Of a DNA stretch of 38,555 nucleotides, positions 1-8,397 are shown one piece after another; the first letter of the stretch is position 1, and every line of letters starts with the position of its first letter. The stretch is from Candidatus Helarchaeota archaeon. GTDB taxonomy: Archaea; Asgardarchaeota; Lokiarchaeia; Helarchaeales; HEL-GB-A. The notes beneath the pieces are model-generated. The model did no database searches. It had not been told where the DNA came from and saw only the letters and a program-made list of their open reading frames with translations. The position numbers were made by a program, and so were the translations under genes. The stretch is taken from NCBI GenBank assembly GCA_013375405.1, contig JABXJU010000011.1:1-38555 (forward strand), in the 5' to 3' direction.

Positions 1-87
1 ACCGAAATCTACACTAAAGTTACGAATGAACATAGACGACAAGAATATCGAAAAGCACATCCATTTCTAAGAACAGAAATCGCCTAA
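1..87 (+). CDS. 3' end of XerA-like tyrosine recombinase (partial)
   Basis: The first 28 codons form an open frame ending in TAA at 85-87; the rest of the gene lies before the window. The peptide starts TEIYTKVTNEH and continues into an REYRKAHP-like tail. This matches the extreme C-terminus of archaeal XerA/XerC/D-type site-specific recombinases: the Tyr of IYTKV would be the catalytic nucleophile, and the AHP tail is typical of archaeal XerA. Such enzymes resolve chromosome dimers or move integrated elements. No att or dif site is recognisable in the short stretch visible. The assignment rests on a short peptide but the motif is distinctive. Confidence 0.6.
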   Translation, partial: TEIYTKVTNEHRRQEYRKAHPFLRTEIA

Positions 88-208
88 TTCTTGCTTTATT
101 AGCTTAGATATTTAAAAAAAACCTATTAACCATAAACTATATAACTTTGCTAAACTATCCAATTTCAAAAGGCTTTTCAGCTATTCTACTGTTGGAGATG
201 AACCGAGT

Positions 209-472
209 ATGTCCGATAACGAGAATAAGAAAAAACAAGTAATTTATATTTTGAACACTATATCAGAGGATACCTCCGTTCCAAGAAATATAAGGCGTGC
301 GGCGAATGAAGCTATTGCCGCAATGGAAGATGAGGCTATTGAATCGTTGGCAATCAGGGCTTCAAACGGGATCTCAATATTGGATGAAATATCTCAAGAC
401 CCAAACTGTCCGCTCTATGCGCGGACGAAGATCTGGAATGCAGTTAGCGTTTTAGAAACAATTAAGGATTAA
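209..472 (+). CDS. UPF0147 family protein
   Basis: This 87-aa, all-helical acidic protein has the family signature ILNxISEDTSVPRNIRRAA near residues 15-32 and a second SILDEISQDPNCP element, so the fold looks like a pair of related helical halves. UPF0147 is a small archaeal family of unknown function and the length is normal. The start ATG has a good ribosome-binding site, GGAGATGA at about 193-200, eight bases upstream. It follows the recombinase fragment by about 120 bases, so it probably has its own promoter. It is convergent with the hydrolase gene that ends at 494. The family call is firm; no function can be given. Confidence 0.88.
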   Translation: MSDNENKKKQVIYILNTISEDTSVPRNIRRAANEAIAAMEDEAIESLAIRASNGISILDEISQDPNCPLYARTKIWNAVSVLETIKD

Positions 473-493
473 AATTTGGAAGTTTTTGATTTT

Positions 494-1240
494 TTATAGC
501 TTAAATTTTTTCATATCTTGCGCCAGGATGACTTCCCCATCGAAAAACTCTTGAGCGTCTTGCAAATATTGGGCATAGTTATCACCCATTTCCCCCAAAA
601 TATGGAATACCACCAATTTTTTAACTCCTGCCTTATTGGCAATTTCTGCGGCATCTCGCGGGGTTGAGTGAGTCCATTTGTGTGCTAATTCAGCCATGCT
701 ATTTGGCATTGAGCAATCATGAATCAGCATATCACAGCCCTTTGCGAGTAGAATCATCCTTTCGAGGGGAGCAGTATCACTACTGTAACAGATGCTTTTA
801 TCACGGTCAATTCTGTAGGCTAGTGTGTAGACAGGGTGAAGAACCCGTGTAACAGAAATTTCTCCAACTTTTATTATGGAATCCTCTGGATCTAAAGCTT
901 TATAATGAATTTTATAGGGAAAGGATTTGACTGGAGTTGAAGTTAGTTCGAAAATCTTTTCAATACTTGATTGAATTTTGGGAGGACCATAAATGGTGAT
1001 AGAATTCGGGTCATTAGTCAACCATTTCTTCCATAATAGTGTAAAAATCCCAATAAAATGATCGACATGCAGATGGGAAATTAAAATGGTCCGAATTTTT
1101 TTGAATGCGCCTATTTTTAATAATTTCTGAGTCGTTCCTTCCCCAGCGTCAATCAAAAGGTCCTCGTCGATAAGAATAGATGAATTACTTCGCGATACCG
1201 TGATTGAACTACCGGCTGTACCTAAAAACTGGATTTGCAT
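494..1240 (-). CDS. MBL-fold hydrolase, ribonuclease Z-like
   Basis: A metallo-beta-lactamase-fold hydrolase of the RNase Z/ElaC group. The zinc-binding motif HLHVDH lies at residues 56-61 (numbered from the start chosen here). Further candidate ligands are His135, Asp155 in SSDTA, His174 and His213 (VFHI). The N-terminus MQIQFLGTAGS is the standard first strand of the fold, so ATG at 1240 is preferred over an upstream in-frame TTG at 1255. At 248 aa it is somewhat shorter than full RNase Z and appears to lack the long exosite arm that binds tRNA. It may therefore process another phosphodiester rather than pre-tRNA 3' ends. It is divergent from the ATP-grasp gene. Confidence 0.82.
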   Translation of the reverse strand: MQIQFLGTAGSSITVSRSNSSILIDEDLLIDAGEGTTQKLLKIGAFKKIRTILISHLHVDHFIGIFTLLWKKWLTNDPNSITIYGPPKIQSSIEKIFELTSTPVKSFPYKIHYKALDPEDSIIKVGEISVTRVLHPVYTLAYRIDRDKSICYSSDTAPLERMILLAKGCDMLIHDCSMPNSMAELAHKWTHSTPRDAAEIANKAGVKKLVVFHILGEMGDNYAQYLQDAQEFFDGEVILAQDMKKFKL

Positions 1241-1301
1241 AATCATCATCCACAACCGAATTGATTAAATTTGAAATAGAATAAGAGTATGAATAATAAA
1301 A

Positions 1302-2474
1302 ATGATTCTGATAGTTTCATTCAATGCACGAGCAATAGCCCAGTTAGCAAAAAATATGGGATTAGAAGTTGCTATAGTGGATTTTTGGGGCGATCAAGAC
1401 CTATTCCCATTATCAGAAAAAGTTTTTACCGTTTTCAAACCTAAATTTAAATCTTATAGTGCATTTCCAGATCAAAGACAGAATGAAGAAAAATTAGTCG
1501 ATTTAGCCTTCCAAGTTATTTCAAAAGAGAAAATTGATTCTGTATTAATTGGAAGTGGATTAGATGATCGTCCTGATTTATGGGAACGAATAAATTCTGC
1601 TGTTCCGATTCTAGGCAATAGCCCGGAGTGCGTTAGAAGAGTTAGGAATCTATTAGAAGTTCAAAACAAAATACAACAGGAAAACATAAAATTTCCATTA
1701 ACACTCTTGTCCACCGACACTTCAGAGATAGAGGATTTTGCAGCACGAGTCGGATTTCCTCTTGTATTCAAACCGTTAAAGACTTTAGGCGGAGTTGGCA
1801 TTCGTCTTATTCAAAATGAATCTGAATTATTAAACTTTTTCGAGAAATATTCTGGCAATCTTAATGGGTATTATGTTCAGGAATATGTAAGAGGAGAAAA
1901 TATAAGCACCACTATTGTGGGAAACAAGAACGATTTTAAGGTTCTTTCAATAAATGAACAATTAATAGGAATTAAAAAATTAGGGACGAATTTGCCTTTT
2001 AAATACTGTGGGAATATTATTCCTTTTGACTGTTCTCCTGAAATTGCTCATAGAATTAAACTGATTTCCATACAAATTTCTAGGATGTTTAAATTATCAG
2101 GAGTGTTCGGTATTGATTTCGTCCTTCAGGGTAATACGCCATATTTTATGGAAGTCAATCCTCGATTTCCTGGGACAATTGAGCTTTTAGCAATGATTTC
2201 TCAATTGAATGCGGTAAAACTTCATTTAGATGCGGTTCAAGGGTCAATTCCTGCACATTTAGAAAAGTTTCGGGGATTTGCGATGAAATGCGTTCTGTTT
2301 GCAAAAAAAGTAATAGTTACTCCTGATTTTGAGCACCTCCCGCATATTTATGATATTCCTCCTCCAAATATTTTGTTAATGCCGGAAGATCCTATTTGTA
2401 CTGTGCAGCTCTCTGACAGGAATCGTGAAAGACTTCAAAAAAAATTAAATCAGATGTTTTTAAAAATTCAGTAA
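1302..2474 (+). CDS. ATP-grasp superfamily enzyme (COG2232-like carboligase)
   Basis: A 390-aa ATP-grasp enzyme. Residues 1-100 form a Rossmann-like pre-ATP-grasp domain starting MILIVSFNARAIAQLAK. The central part carries the ATP-grasp lysine segment PLVFKPLKTLGGVGIRL and the YYVQEYVRGE strand. The metal site is in FMEVNPRFPG (Glu284, Asn286, Arg288). ATP-grasp enzymes join a carboxylate to an amine or thiol through an acyl-phosphate. The closest group I recognise is the archaeal predicted ATP-dependent carboligases (COG2232), whose substrate is not established. It stands alone on this strand, with 54 bases to the next gene. The fold is certain; the reaction is not. Confidence 0.8.
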   Translation: MILIVSFNARAIAQLAKNMGLEVAIVDFWGDQDLFPLSEKVFTVFKPKFKSYSAFPDQRQNEEKLVDLAFQVISKEKIDSVLIGSGLDDRPDLWERINSAVPILGNSPECVRRVRNLLEVQNKIQQENIKFPLTLLSTDTSEIEDFAARVGFPLVFKPLKTLGGVGIRLIQNESELLNFFEKYSGNLNGYYVQEYVRGENISTTIVGNKNDFKVLSINEQLIGIKKLGTNLPFKYCGNIIPFDCSPEIAHRIKLISIQISRMFKLSGVFGIDFVLQGNTPYFMEVNPRFPGTIELLAMISQLNAVKLHLDAVQGSIPAHLEKFRGFAMKCVLFAKKVIVTPDFEHLPHIYDIPPPNILLMPEDPICTVQLSDRNRERLQKKLNQMFLKIQ

Positions 2475-2528
2475 ACCTAATATTTTAGAAAGACTAGTAT
2501 GTTTTGATATAATTAGAAGGGACAGAAA

Positions 2529-3422
2529 ATGACGTTTGATCCATTAAATGAAATCGTAACGGATATGCAGAGGAAGATGAAGAAAATCTACTCCCCCGCT
2601 CCGGCGGTCTGTATTGCTAATAATCAAGCTGAATTACTGTACATGGATGAGATGCTTGGGGAACGCTTAGAATACATAATAGAATATATTAAAAAGAATT
2701 TTGATTTAATAGAAGAAGGACAATATTCTTTTCCAATCTCAGGGACACTCCTAGGCTTTTTTAAGATGACTTCACAAATTATGTTTATTCTTTATGGGAA
2801 ATCAGGGAAAATTGGTAATCTGCTTTTATTTAGGGGATTATTAGAAAATTTTGGGCAACTAATTGATGAATTAAGCTCAGATCTTGAATCTATGAAGCGG
2901 GTAGAAAAAAATGCTAATTTAGTAATTAAGTTAAGTAAAACACAAGAATTGGTGGGGCCAGACTTTATTGAGAATCTTCATGCACCCCCAGAGGAAGTTG
3001 TTGCGTCCGAGCGAATAGAGATCGGTGGTCCAATTCCTACTCCGAGTCCTGCTATAGCTCCTTTCCCTGAAGGACCTGTGGAACTATATCCTGAACTCCT
3101 AGAACGGTTTCGCAATAAAAAATTTAATTTCCAAGAAGGGATAATCATGCAATATGCCGATGGCCAACTGTCATTGAGCGAAATTGTTACAAAGAGTAAA
3201 TATACTAAAGAAGAAGTGCTAGAAATTATTAATAGTTATCAAAAGAAAGGGTGGCTAAAAATCCATAAGAAACGAGCTGGGAAAGTATTAGATAAATTGA
3301 TCGACGTAATTTCCTCAACTCAGAAAGAAATTAGCTCAGAAGCTCAACAAAAAGCTGACGAGATGTTATCGTTGAGAGTGCCACCCCCGAAATACCTACA
3401 GAAATGCATCCAGAACTCTTAA
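2529..3422 (+). CDS. Roadblock/longin-like domain protein with winged-helix-like module (frameshifted)
   Basis: Residues 20-120 have the alternating strand/helix pattern of a roadblock/LC7 or longin-like domain, including ILYGKSGKIGNLLLFRGLL at about 87-105. A Pro-rich linker (150-185) follows. Residues 187-248 form a small winged-helix-like module (YPELLERFRNKKFNF ... DGQLSLSEIV ... GWLKIHK). A helical segment follows and the frame ends at 3422. A second copy of the module follows in the -1 frame from about 3386. The natural protein is therefore probably about 354 aa, and the last 11 residues of this frame are likely artefactual. Roadblock proteins usually regulate small Ras-like GTPases, but none lies in the window. 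The module's function is unknown; PqqD-like and winged-helix folds are both possible. Confidence 0.6.
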   Translation: MTFDPLNEIVTDMQRKMKKIYSPAPAVCIANNQAELLYMDEMLGERLEYIIEYIKKNFDLIEEGQYSFPISGTLLGFFKMTSQIMFILYGKSGKIGNLLLFRGLLENFGQLIDELSSDLESMKRVEKNANLVIKLSKTQELVGPDFIENLHAPPEEVVASERIEIGGPIPTPSPAIAPFPEGPVELYPELLERFRNKKFNFQEGIIMQYADGQLSLSEIVTKSKYTKEEVLEIINSYQKKGWLKIHKKRAGKVLDKLIDVISSTQKEISSEAQQKADEMLSLRVPPPKYLQKCIQNS

Positions 3423-3592
3423 AAAAATATCGTAATAAAAAGTATAACTTCCGGGATGGAATTGTACTTCAGCACGCAGATGGAAAATCAACTATCGACG
3501 AGATAGTCGAAAAAAGTAATTTTTCTAAAGAAGAAGTATTAGATGTCATTAATACTTATAAAAAGAAAGAATGGCTGATTATCCGCTCCTAA
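3404..3592 (+). pseudogene. Second winged-helix-like module, out-of-frame C-terminus of the preceding gene
   Basis: The frame encodes HPELLKKYRNKKYNF ... DGKSTIDEIV ... KKKEWLIIRS. This is a near copy of residues 188-248 of the preceding protein: RNKK, NF, DG, EEVL and the terminal W align at matching spacing. Homology extends upstream of the ATG at 3404 (PEIPTE before MHPELL, versus GPVELYPELL in copy 1), so this ATG is not a natural start. Joining the frames at the C-run at 3384-3388 by one added C gives an uninterrupted 354-aa protein. A real frameshift mutation, a sequencing error in the homopolymer or translational frameshifting would each explain it. Confidence 0.65.
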
Positions 3593-3663
3593 TGACAATC
3601 CTACGCATTTAAATTGGTTTATCAATTTATCAGTGAACATTTTACAATTCCTATGGTGAACTA

Positions 3664-4689
3664 ATGGGACAAGTTTTAATTACGGGGGGATTAGGTTTCA
3701 TTGGTTCCAATTTAATTAATTTTTTACTCTCAGAAACCGAAGATATTGTGATTGTTTATGATAATATTTTACAAGAAAAGGTATTAAAAAATAAAACCTG
3801 GTTAGAGCAGAAATTTCCGAAGAATTCCAGATTAAAAATAATACGAGGGAATTTACGTGATAGTGAGAAGTTAAAAGAGAGCATGGTTGATGTAGAAAAG
3901 ATTTATCATATCGCTGGTCAGATAGCTGTGACTACGTCTGTGTTGGATCCATTAATTGATTTTGAAATAAATGCACAAGGGACTTTGAATGTATTGGAGA
4001 ACGCGAGACAATTGGATACTGACCCTTGCTTGATTTTAACCTCTACAAATAAAATATATGGGGATTTAAAGGGGATTTCAATTATTGAAGAAGAAAAACG
4101 ATATGATTTTGAAAAGTTAAAACAAGGGATAGCAGAAAATACCCCTCCAAATCCTTACAGTCCTTATGGTTGCTCAAAATTTTGCGCAGATTCCTATTTC
4201 AAAGCATATTCTCGAATTTATGGATTAAAAACCATCATTTTTCGTATGTCTTGTATTTATGGATACCGCCAATTTGGAACGGAGGATCAGGGGTGGGTTG
4301 CACATTTCATTATTTCCAGCCTTTTTAACAGAAAATTCACCATTTATGGTGATGGGAAACAGACACGTGATGTGTTATTTGTTCAAGACTTAATTGATGC
4401 ATTTCAATTAGCATTTAAAAAGATAAATATCACAAAAGGAAAGGCTTACAACATAGGAGGAGGACCTAACAACACTGTTTCCTTGTTAGAATTAATTCAT
4501 TTATTAGAAAAGTTATTGAACCACAAAATTAAATATGATTTCAACGATTGGCGACCTGGAGATCAAAAAGTTTATTATTCTAACATTAATAAAGCTAAAA
4601 AGGATTTTAATTGGATACCTCAAATTTCCAAAGAAGAGGGAATCCAGAAATTATTTAATTGGGTTCGTGATAATTCTACATTATTCTAA
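3664..4689 (+). CDS. NAD-dependent epimerase, CDP-paratose 2-epimerase-like (extended SDR)
   Basis: An extended SDR of 341 aa. It has the NAD-binding GGLGFIG at residues 8-14 and the active-site YGCSK at 168-172. The segments TTSVLDPLIDFEINAQGTLN, STNKIYGDL and FRMSCIYGYRQFGTEDQGW are characteristic of the CDP-paratose 2-epimerase (tyvelose epimerase) branch rather than of GalE. The family epimerises C2 of CDP-paratose to CDP-tyvelose using tightly bound NAD. The exact sugar here cannot be read from sequence, and no CDP-glucose pathway genes are present. The ATG follows GGTGA at 3655-3659. The GalU gene starts 20 bases downstream, so the two are probably co-transcribed for surface-glycan precursors. 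Confidence 0.8.
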   Translation: MGQVLITGGLGFIGSNLINFLLSETEDIVIVYDNILQEKVLKNKTWLEQKFPKNSRLKIIRGNLRDSEKLKESMVDVEKIYHIAGQIAVTTSVLDPLIDFEINAQGTLNVLENARQLDTDPCLILTSTNKIYGDLKGISIIEEEKRYDFEKLKQGIAENTPPNPYSPYGCSKFCADSYFKAYSRIYGLKTIIFRMSCIYGYRQFGTEDQGWVAHFIISSLFNRKFTIYGDGKQTRDVLFVQDLIDAFQLAFKKINITKGKAYNIGGGPNNTVSLLELIHLLEKLLNHKIKYDFNDWRPGDQKVYYSNINKAKKDFNWIPQISKEEGIQKLFNWVRDNSTLF

Positions 4690-4709
4690 AAAATGAGGGC
4701 AAACATAAT

Positions 4710-5597
4710 TTGATAAGAAAAGCAGTAATTCCTTCGGCGGGTCGGGGAACGCGATTATTACCGGCAACATATGCACAACCAAAAGAAATGTTACCCTGTG
4801 GTAAAAAACCAACGATTCAATATGTTGTAGAAGAATTAGTCGCCGCCGGTGTGAAGGATATTTTGTTTATAACTGGACGCGCAAAACGCGCCTTGGAAGA
4901 TCATTTTGATGAAGATTTCACACTCTTTGAAAAATTAGAAAATTCTGGGAAAATAAAACTTAGAAAAGAAATGGAATTTATTGATAGAGCAAAGGTGAAT
5001 TTTTTCTTTACACGACAAGCAAAGCCCACTGGGTTAGCAGATGCAGTTGGTTTAGCTAAAGATTTTGTTGATGACGAGTCATTTTACGTAGCGTTAGGAG
5101 ATACAATTGTCCATTCTGAACCTGTAGGTAATTATTTAAAACGTTTAGCGGACTTACATAATAAGGAATCACCTGTGGGAACAATCTTACTTGAAGAAGT
5201 TGAAAAGAAAAAAGTCCAAAAATATGGTATTATCCAAGGAACCCAAGATAATCAGGGAAAATGGAAAATAACGGATTTAATAGAAAAACCTACTCCAGAA
5301 GTAGCTCCAAGTCAATTAGCAATTTGTGGGCGATACATTTTTACGCCTGAGATTTTTCCAGCAATTGAAAAGACCCAAGAAGGCATCGGTGGTGAAAAAC
5401 AATTAACCGATTCTATCAAGAAATTGATAGAAGATGGAAGAGATTTTTGGGGTTTAGAGCTGAGTAAATCTGAAAAACGTTATGATATTGGGGATCCTCT
5501 TTCATATACCATATCATTTATTGAATTAAGTCTCAAGGATCCTGAAATTAGTAAGAATTTAAAACCTTATCTAAAAGATTTGGTAAAAAAAATTTAG
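4710..5597 (+). CDS. galU: UTP--glucose-1-phosphate uridylyltransferase
   Basis: Makes UDP-glucose from UTP and glucose-1-phosphate. The nucleotide-binding signature SAGRGTRLLPATYAQPKEML (residues 9-28) is followed by IQYVVEELVAAG and ITGRAKRALEDHFDE. PTGLADAVGLAK and the metal-binding VALGDT also follow the bacterial/archaeal GalU pattern closely. At 295 aa it is full length. The start is TTG at 4710, supported by GAGGG at 4695-4699 and by alignment of IRKAVIPSAGRGTR with the family N-terminus. It follows the SDR gene by 20 bases and converges on the WecB-like gene with a 6-base gap. The product would feed the nearby glycosyltransferases and epimerases. Confidence 0.9.
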   Translation: MIRKAVIPSAGRGTRLLPATYAQPKEMLPCGKKPTIQYVVEELVAAGVKDILFITGRAKRALEDHFDEDFTLFEKLENSGKIKLRKEMEFIDRAKVNFFFTRQAKPTGLADAVGLAKDFVDDESFYVALGDTIVHSEPVGNYLKRLADLHNKESPVGTILLEEVEKKKVQKYGIIQGTQDNQGKWKITDLIEKPTPEVAPSQLAICGRYIFTPEIFPAIEKTQEGIGGEKQLTDSIKKLIEDGRDFWGLELSKSEKRYDIGDPLSYTISFIELSLKDPEISKNLKPYLKDLVKKI

Positions 5598-5603
5598 TTT
5601 GCA

Positions 5604-7037
5604 TTATAAATATTCAAAATCATCTTCTTTTGGTAGTTTAAAAAGCGTTTGATGAGTCCAACGAAAAGGAGTGGCCTCGGAGGTCATTTCCTTTTTTAGA
5701 TATTGTATAATATGTTTTCCAACATCGGTTCCATAAATTTTTTTAGCGGATTTCATCGATTTTTGAATGGAATCGGAATTTATAATGAATTTAAGAATGT
5801 TAGTCATGAAATCTTCAGAGTATGGAGGAATTAGAATATTAGAATGCGCATCAAAAATTGATTCGGGACGATCCGTAGAAAATCGCATTGTGCAGCAGAG
5901 AGTATCTGGTAATTCATTCAATTCTTCTTGAATGCTCCCTGAATCTGTAAATTCCATTAAACATTTTCTGCTTTTCCAAAATTCAATAACGTTTCCATAA
6001 TTTTTCCATAAAGGAGTAAATAAGAAATGTTTATACTTTTCAGTCCATCCGGATATCTTTTCTTCAAGTCCATAATACTGTAATGCTTCTCTGGCAGCAT
6101 TCATCTCAATCCATAATATTGGAATTCCTTCCTTTAATAACTTTGAAATCGTATTAAATAAAGTTGTGAAGCGTTGGCGTCCTAAATTTCCTCTCCTATG
6201 AATATCAACCCGAATCCAATTATCAAAGTCATCGAGCCTAGGATAGAGATCGAAGATAGATTTATCTGGTTTTTTATGTAATTGGATGGCATCTACAACT
6301 GAATTTCCCACTTGGACAATCCTATCGGAGGAATAGCCTTCTCGTTTTAGATGAGTGACATTTATGTTATGAGGAGCAAAGAAATAAGAAGATCCAGCAC
6401 CGCAAACAAAGGTGTCCCATTGTTCAGGATAGGGTTCGTCTCTAATGACAAACCATTGGTCTTCCCACTGTCTATGAATGAAATTTTCACAGAAATCTTG
6501 TGTAAAAGGAGGCTTAAGATCATATATGTTATTAGGACTCATGGAACGGAGCCCAGCTTCATTTTGACCGACACCCTGTCGAACAGATAAAAACCAAGCA
6601 GTAGCAGTAATAGCGGCACTTATGGTATCTCCATGAGGAATTGGAAGAATGGTTGTTTTTGGGGCAATATGTTTATACCATTTCGCTAAATGCCCCATTT
6701 TATAAAATAGTTCGGTTGCTTTTTGAATTAGATTGCCCCTTATCTGAAAGTCGACCGTAGGGGACATGCTAAATTCTTTTAAGCCACAATTCAAAGGGTA
6801 ATTATAATGTTGCCCCGTAGTTAATAAGATAAGCGGAATATCCAGTTTTTTGGCCCAATACATGAGAGAAAATTGTTTATAAAAATCAGGTTTCGTTCCA
6901 ACCACAAGTTGAATGACCCACTTCTTCTCTTCTTCTGCTTTAGTTAAAATTGAACGTAATTCTTTCGTATTAACTTTCGCAGGTAAATAGTTAATCGTCG
7001 ATGGAATAATATCGTCAGGAGTGGGGGAATCAGCCAC
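5604..7037 (-). CDS. WecB-like UDP-HexNAc 2-epimerase family protein
   Basis: GT-B-fold protein of the non-hydrolysing UDP-GlcNAc 2-epimerase group (WecB/MnaA). Recognisable elements are VVGTKPDFYKQ (family VxGTRPE), TTGQHYN, PHGDTISAA, NEAGLRS, FAPH, VGNSVVDA and FTDSGSIQEEL. At 477 aa it is about 100 residues longer than usual. Extra sequence sits at the N-terminus and around residues 170-205, where the canonical PEExNR motif would be. The usual HVEAGLR is QNEAGLR here and DSGG is DSGS. The fold is clear, but 2-epimerase activity is less certain; a related hydrolytic or glycosyl-transfer role is possible. The start is GTG, preceded by GAGGT. Confidence 0.72.
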   Translation of the reverse strand: MADSPTPDDIIPSTINYLPAKVNTKELRSILTKAEEEKKWVIQLVVGTKPDFYKQFSLMYWAKKLDIPLILLTTGQHYNYPLNCGLKEFSMSPTVDFQIRGNLIQKATELFYKMGHLAKWYKHIAPKTTILPIPHGDTISAAITATAWFLSVRQGVGQNEAGLRSMSPNNIYDLKPPFTQDFCENFIHRQWEDQWFVIRDEPYPEQWDTFVCGAGSSYFFAPHNINVTHLKREGYSSDRIVQVGNSVVDAIQLHKKPDKSIFDLYPRLDDFDNWIRVDIHRRGNLGRQRFTTLFNTISKLLKEGIPILWIEMNAAREALQYYGLEEKISGWTEKYKHFLFTPLWKNYGNVIEFWKSRKCLMEFTDSGSIQEELNELPDTLCCTMRFSTDRPESIFDAHSNILIPPYSEDFMTNILKFIINSDSIQKSMKSAKKIYGTDVGKHIIQYLKKEMTSEATPFRWTHQTLFKLPKEDDFEYL

Positions 7038-7169
7038 AATGCAACCTCTTTAAAAATTTCTTTTTAACTAGAAAGACAGTATAGTATTTATTTATACTTT
7101 CTTACAGAAATAAATCAATGTGTGTTCTTACACAAATAAGATTCTAACTGAGGCATTGGTGCAATTTAC

Positions 7170-8378
7170 GTGAAAATTTGTCTTTTAGGACCATCATTAT
7201 TAAAAATACCCCCGTTGTTTGGCGGAGCCGTGGAAACCTTTACTTACGAGCTTGGAAGAGGTCTTGCTAAGTTAGATAATGAAGTATTCATCATAACAAG
7301 AAATGGAATAAATCAGAATAAGAAATTTGAAACAAACTTAACGATTTATTCACTAAAGATACCCGATAATCCTTTTATGCGAGGAGCTTTTTACAATTTT
7401 AAAGCTATGAAAAGTTTATTAAAACTCAAATCAGTCGATCTTTTACACACACAAGGAACCGCTGTGTTTCCAATCGCGTATTTCGTTGCAAAAAGGTTCG
7501 GAACTCCAATCGTGCATACCGAACATGTTTATTTTCCTTGGGTAGTTACACCTTTTACTACTCTAAAAAAGAGAAGTAGATATCCATTGGAGCTAGTTTT
7601 AGGAAAATTCGTATTAAAGAACGCAACCAAGATTGTAGTTGCTAACGAGTTTATGAAAAAATCAATGCAGTTCATAAATCCAAATATATCCACAAAAGTT
7701 GAAATTATCCCTCAGGGAATTAATCAAAATGTTTTTAATCTCAAGGTAAATCGCGCGTATATCCGAAAAAAATTCAACCTCTCAGACAGGGATAAATTAA
7801 TTTTATATGTCGGTCGAATTATACCCGAAAAAAATGTGCTTCTTCTCATCAAAGCGTTTTATGAATTGAAGCGAGAATATGATAACATCAAATTACTCCT
7901 TGTTGGACCCAAATCATCTAGATTTCCAACATTAGATAGATCACATGAATCATCAAAATACTATCTAAGATTAGAGACTTGGATCGAGCAGAAAAAATTG
8001 CGGGAGTCAGTAATTTTCACTGGCCCGATTCCGTATAATAAGATCCCGTATTATTATGCAGGATGTGATCTTCTTGTCCAACCATCGCCCCTAGAAACCT
8101 TTGGTAGATCTATTTTTGAAGCAGCTGCCATGGGGATACCCTTCATTTGCAGTCGAGTTGGTGGGATCACACCCACATATTTACCTAAGGCAAGTAGTAT
8201 TTTTATAAATATGATTAACTCTTCTAAATTGCAATCAGCTATCAAAACAATTCTTAAAAATGAGGTCAAATTCAAAAATAATGGAAGGGATGCTGCAAAA
8301 CTAATTCATAAACGCTATAATTGGATAGAAATTGCCAAAAGATATCTTAAAATCTATAAAACGTCAATAAAAAATTAA
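7170..8378 (+). CDS. Glycosyltransferase family 4 (GT-B)
   Basis: A retaining GT-B glycosyltransferase. The N-terminal acceptor domain opens KICLLGP and has a Gly-rich GGAVETFTYELGRGL loop. The C-terminal donor domain carries YVGRIIPEKNVLLLIKAF and the EX7E pair Glu309/Glu317 in the SPLETFGRSIFEAAAMG segment. The family transfers sugars from nucleotide-sugar donors to lipid carriers or growing glycans at the cytoplasmic face of the membrane; donor and acceptor are unknown. The GTG start at 7170 follows GGTG at about 7158-7161. It is divergent from the WecB-like gene over a 132-base intergenic region that should hold both promoters. At 402 aa it is of normal length. Confidence 0.88.
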   Translation: MKICLLGPSLLKIPPLFGGAVETFTYELGRGLAKLDNEVFIITRNGINQNKKFETNLTIYSLKIPDNPFMRGAFYNFKAMKSLLKLKSVDLLHTQGTAVFPIAYFVAKRFGTPIVHTEHVYFPWVVTPFTTLKKRSRYPLELVLGKFVLKNATKIVVANEFMKKSMQFINPNISTKVEIIPQGINQNVFNLKVNRAYIRKKFNLSDRDKLILYVGRIIPEKNVLLLIKAFYELKREYDNIKLLLVGPKSSRFPTLDRSHESSKYYLRLETWIEQKKLRESVIFTGPIPYNKIPYYYAGCDLLVQPSPLETFGRSIFEAAAMGIPFICSRVGGITPTYLPKASSIFINMINSSKLQSAIKTILKNEVKFKNNGRDAAKLIHKRYNWIEIAKRYLKIYKTSIKN

Positions 8379-8397
8379 AAAAAAAGATAAAAATATT

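Noticed and set aside
1..472. Prophage or integrative-element boundary next to the recombinase tail
   Set aside because: No att-like duplication, tRNA gene or phage-type genes are visible, and the next gene is a conserved archaeal UPF0147 gene.
3404..3592. Independent 62-aa gene starting at ATG 3404
   Set aside because: Homology to the first module continues upstream of the ATG and the frame joins the preceding gene by one base, so it is treated as a frameshifted C-terminus.
3610..3629. Seven-base inverted repeat (TAAATTG, six-base spacer, CAATTTA) before the SDR gene
   Set aside because: Short and purely A/T-rich apart from one G/C pair per arm; expected by chance in this sequence, with no second copy seen.
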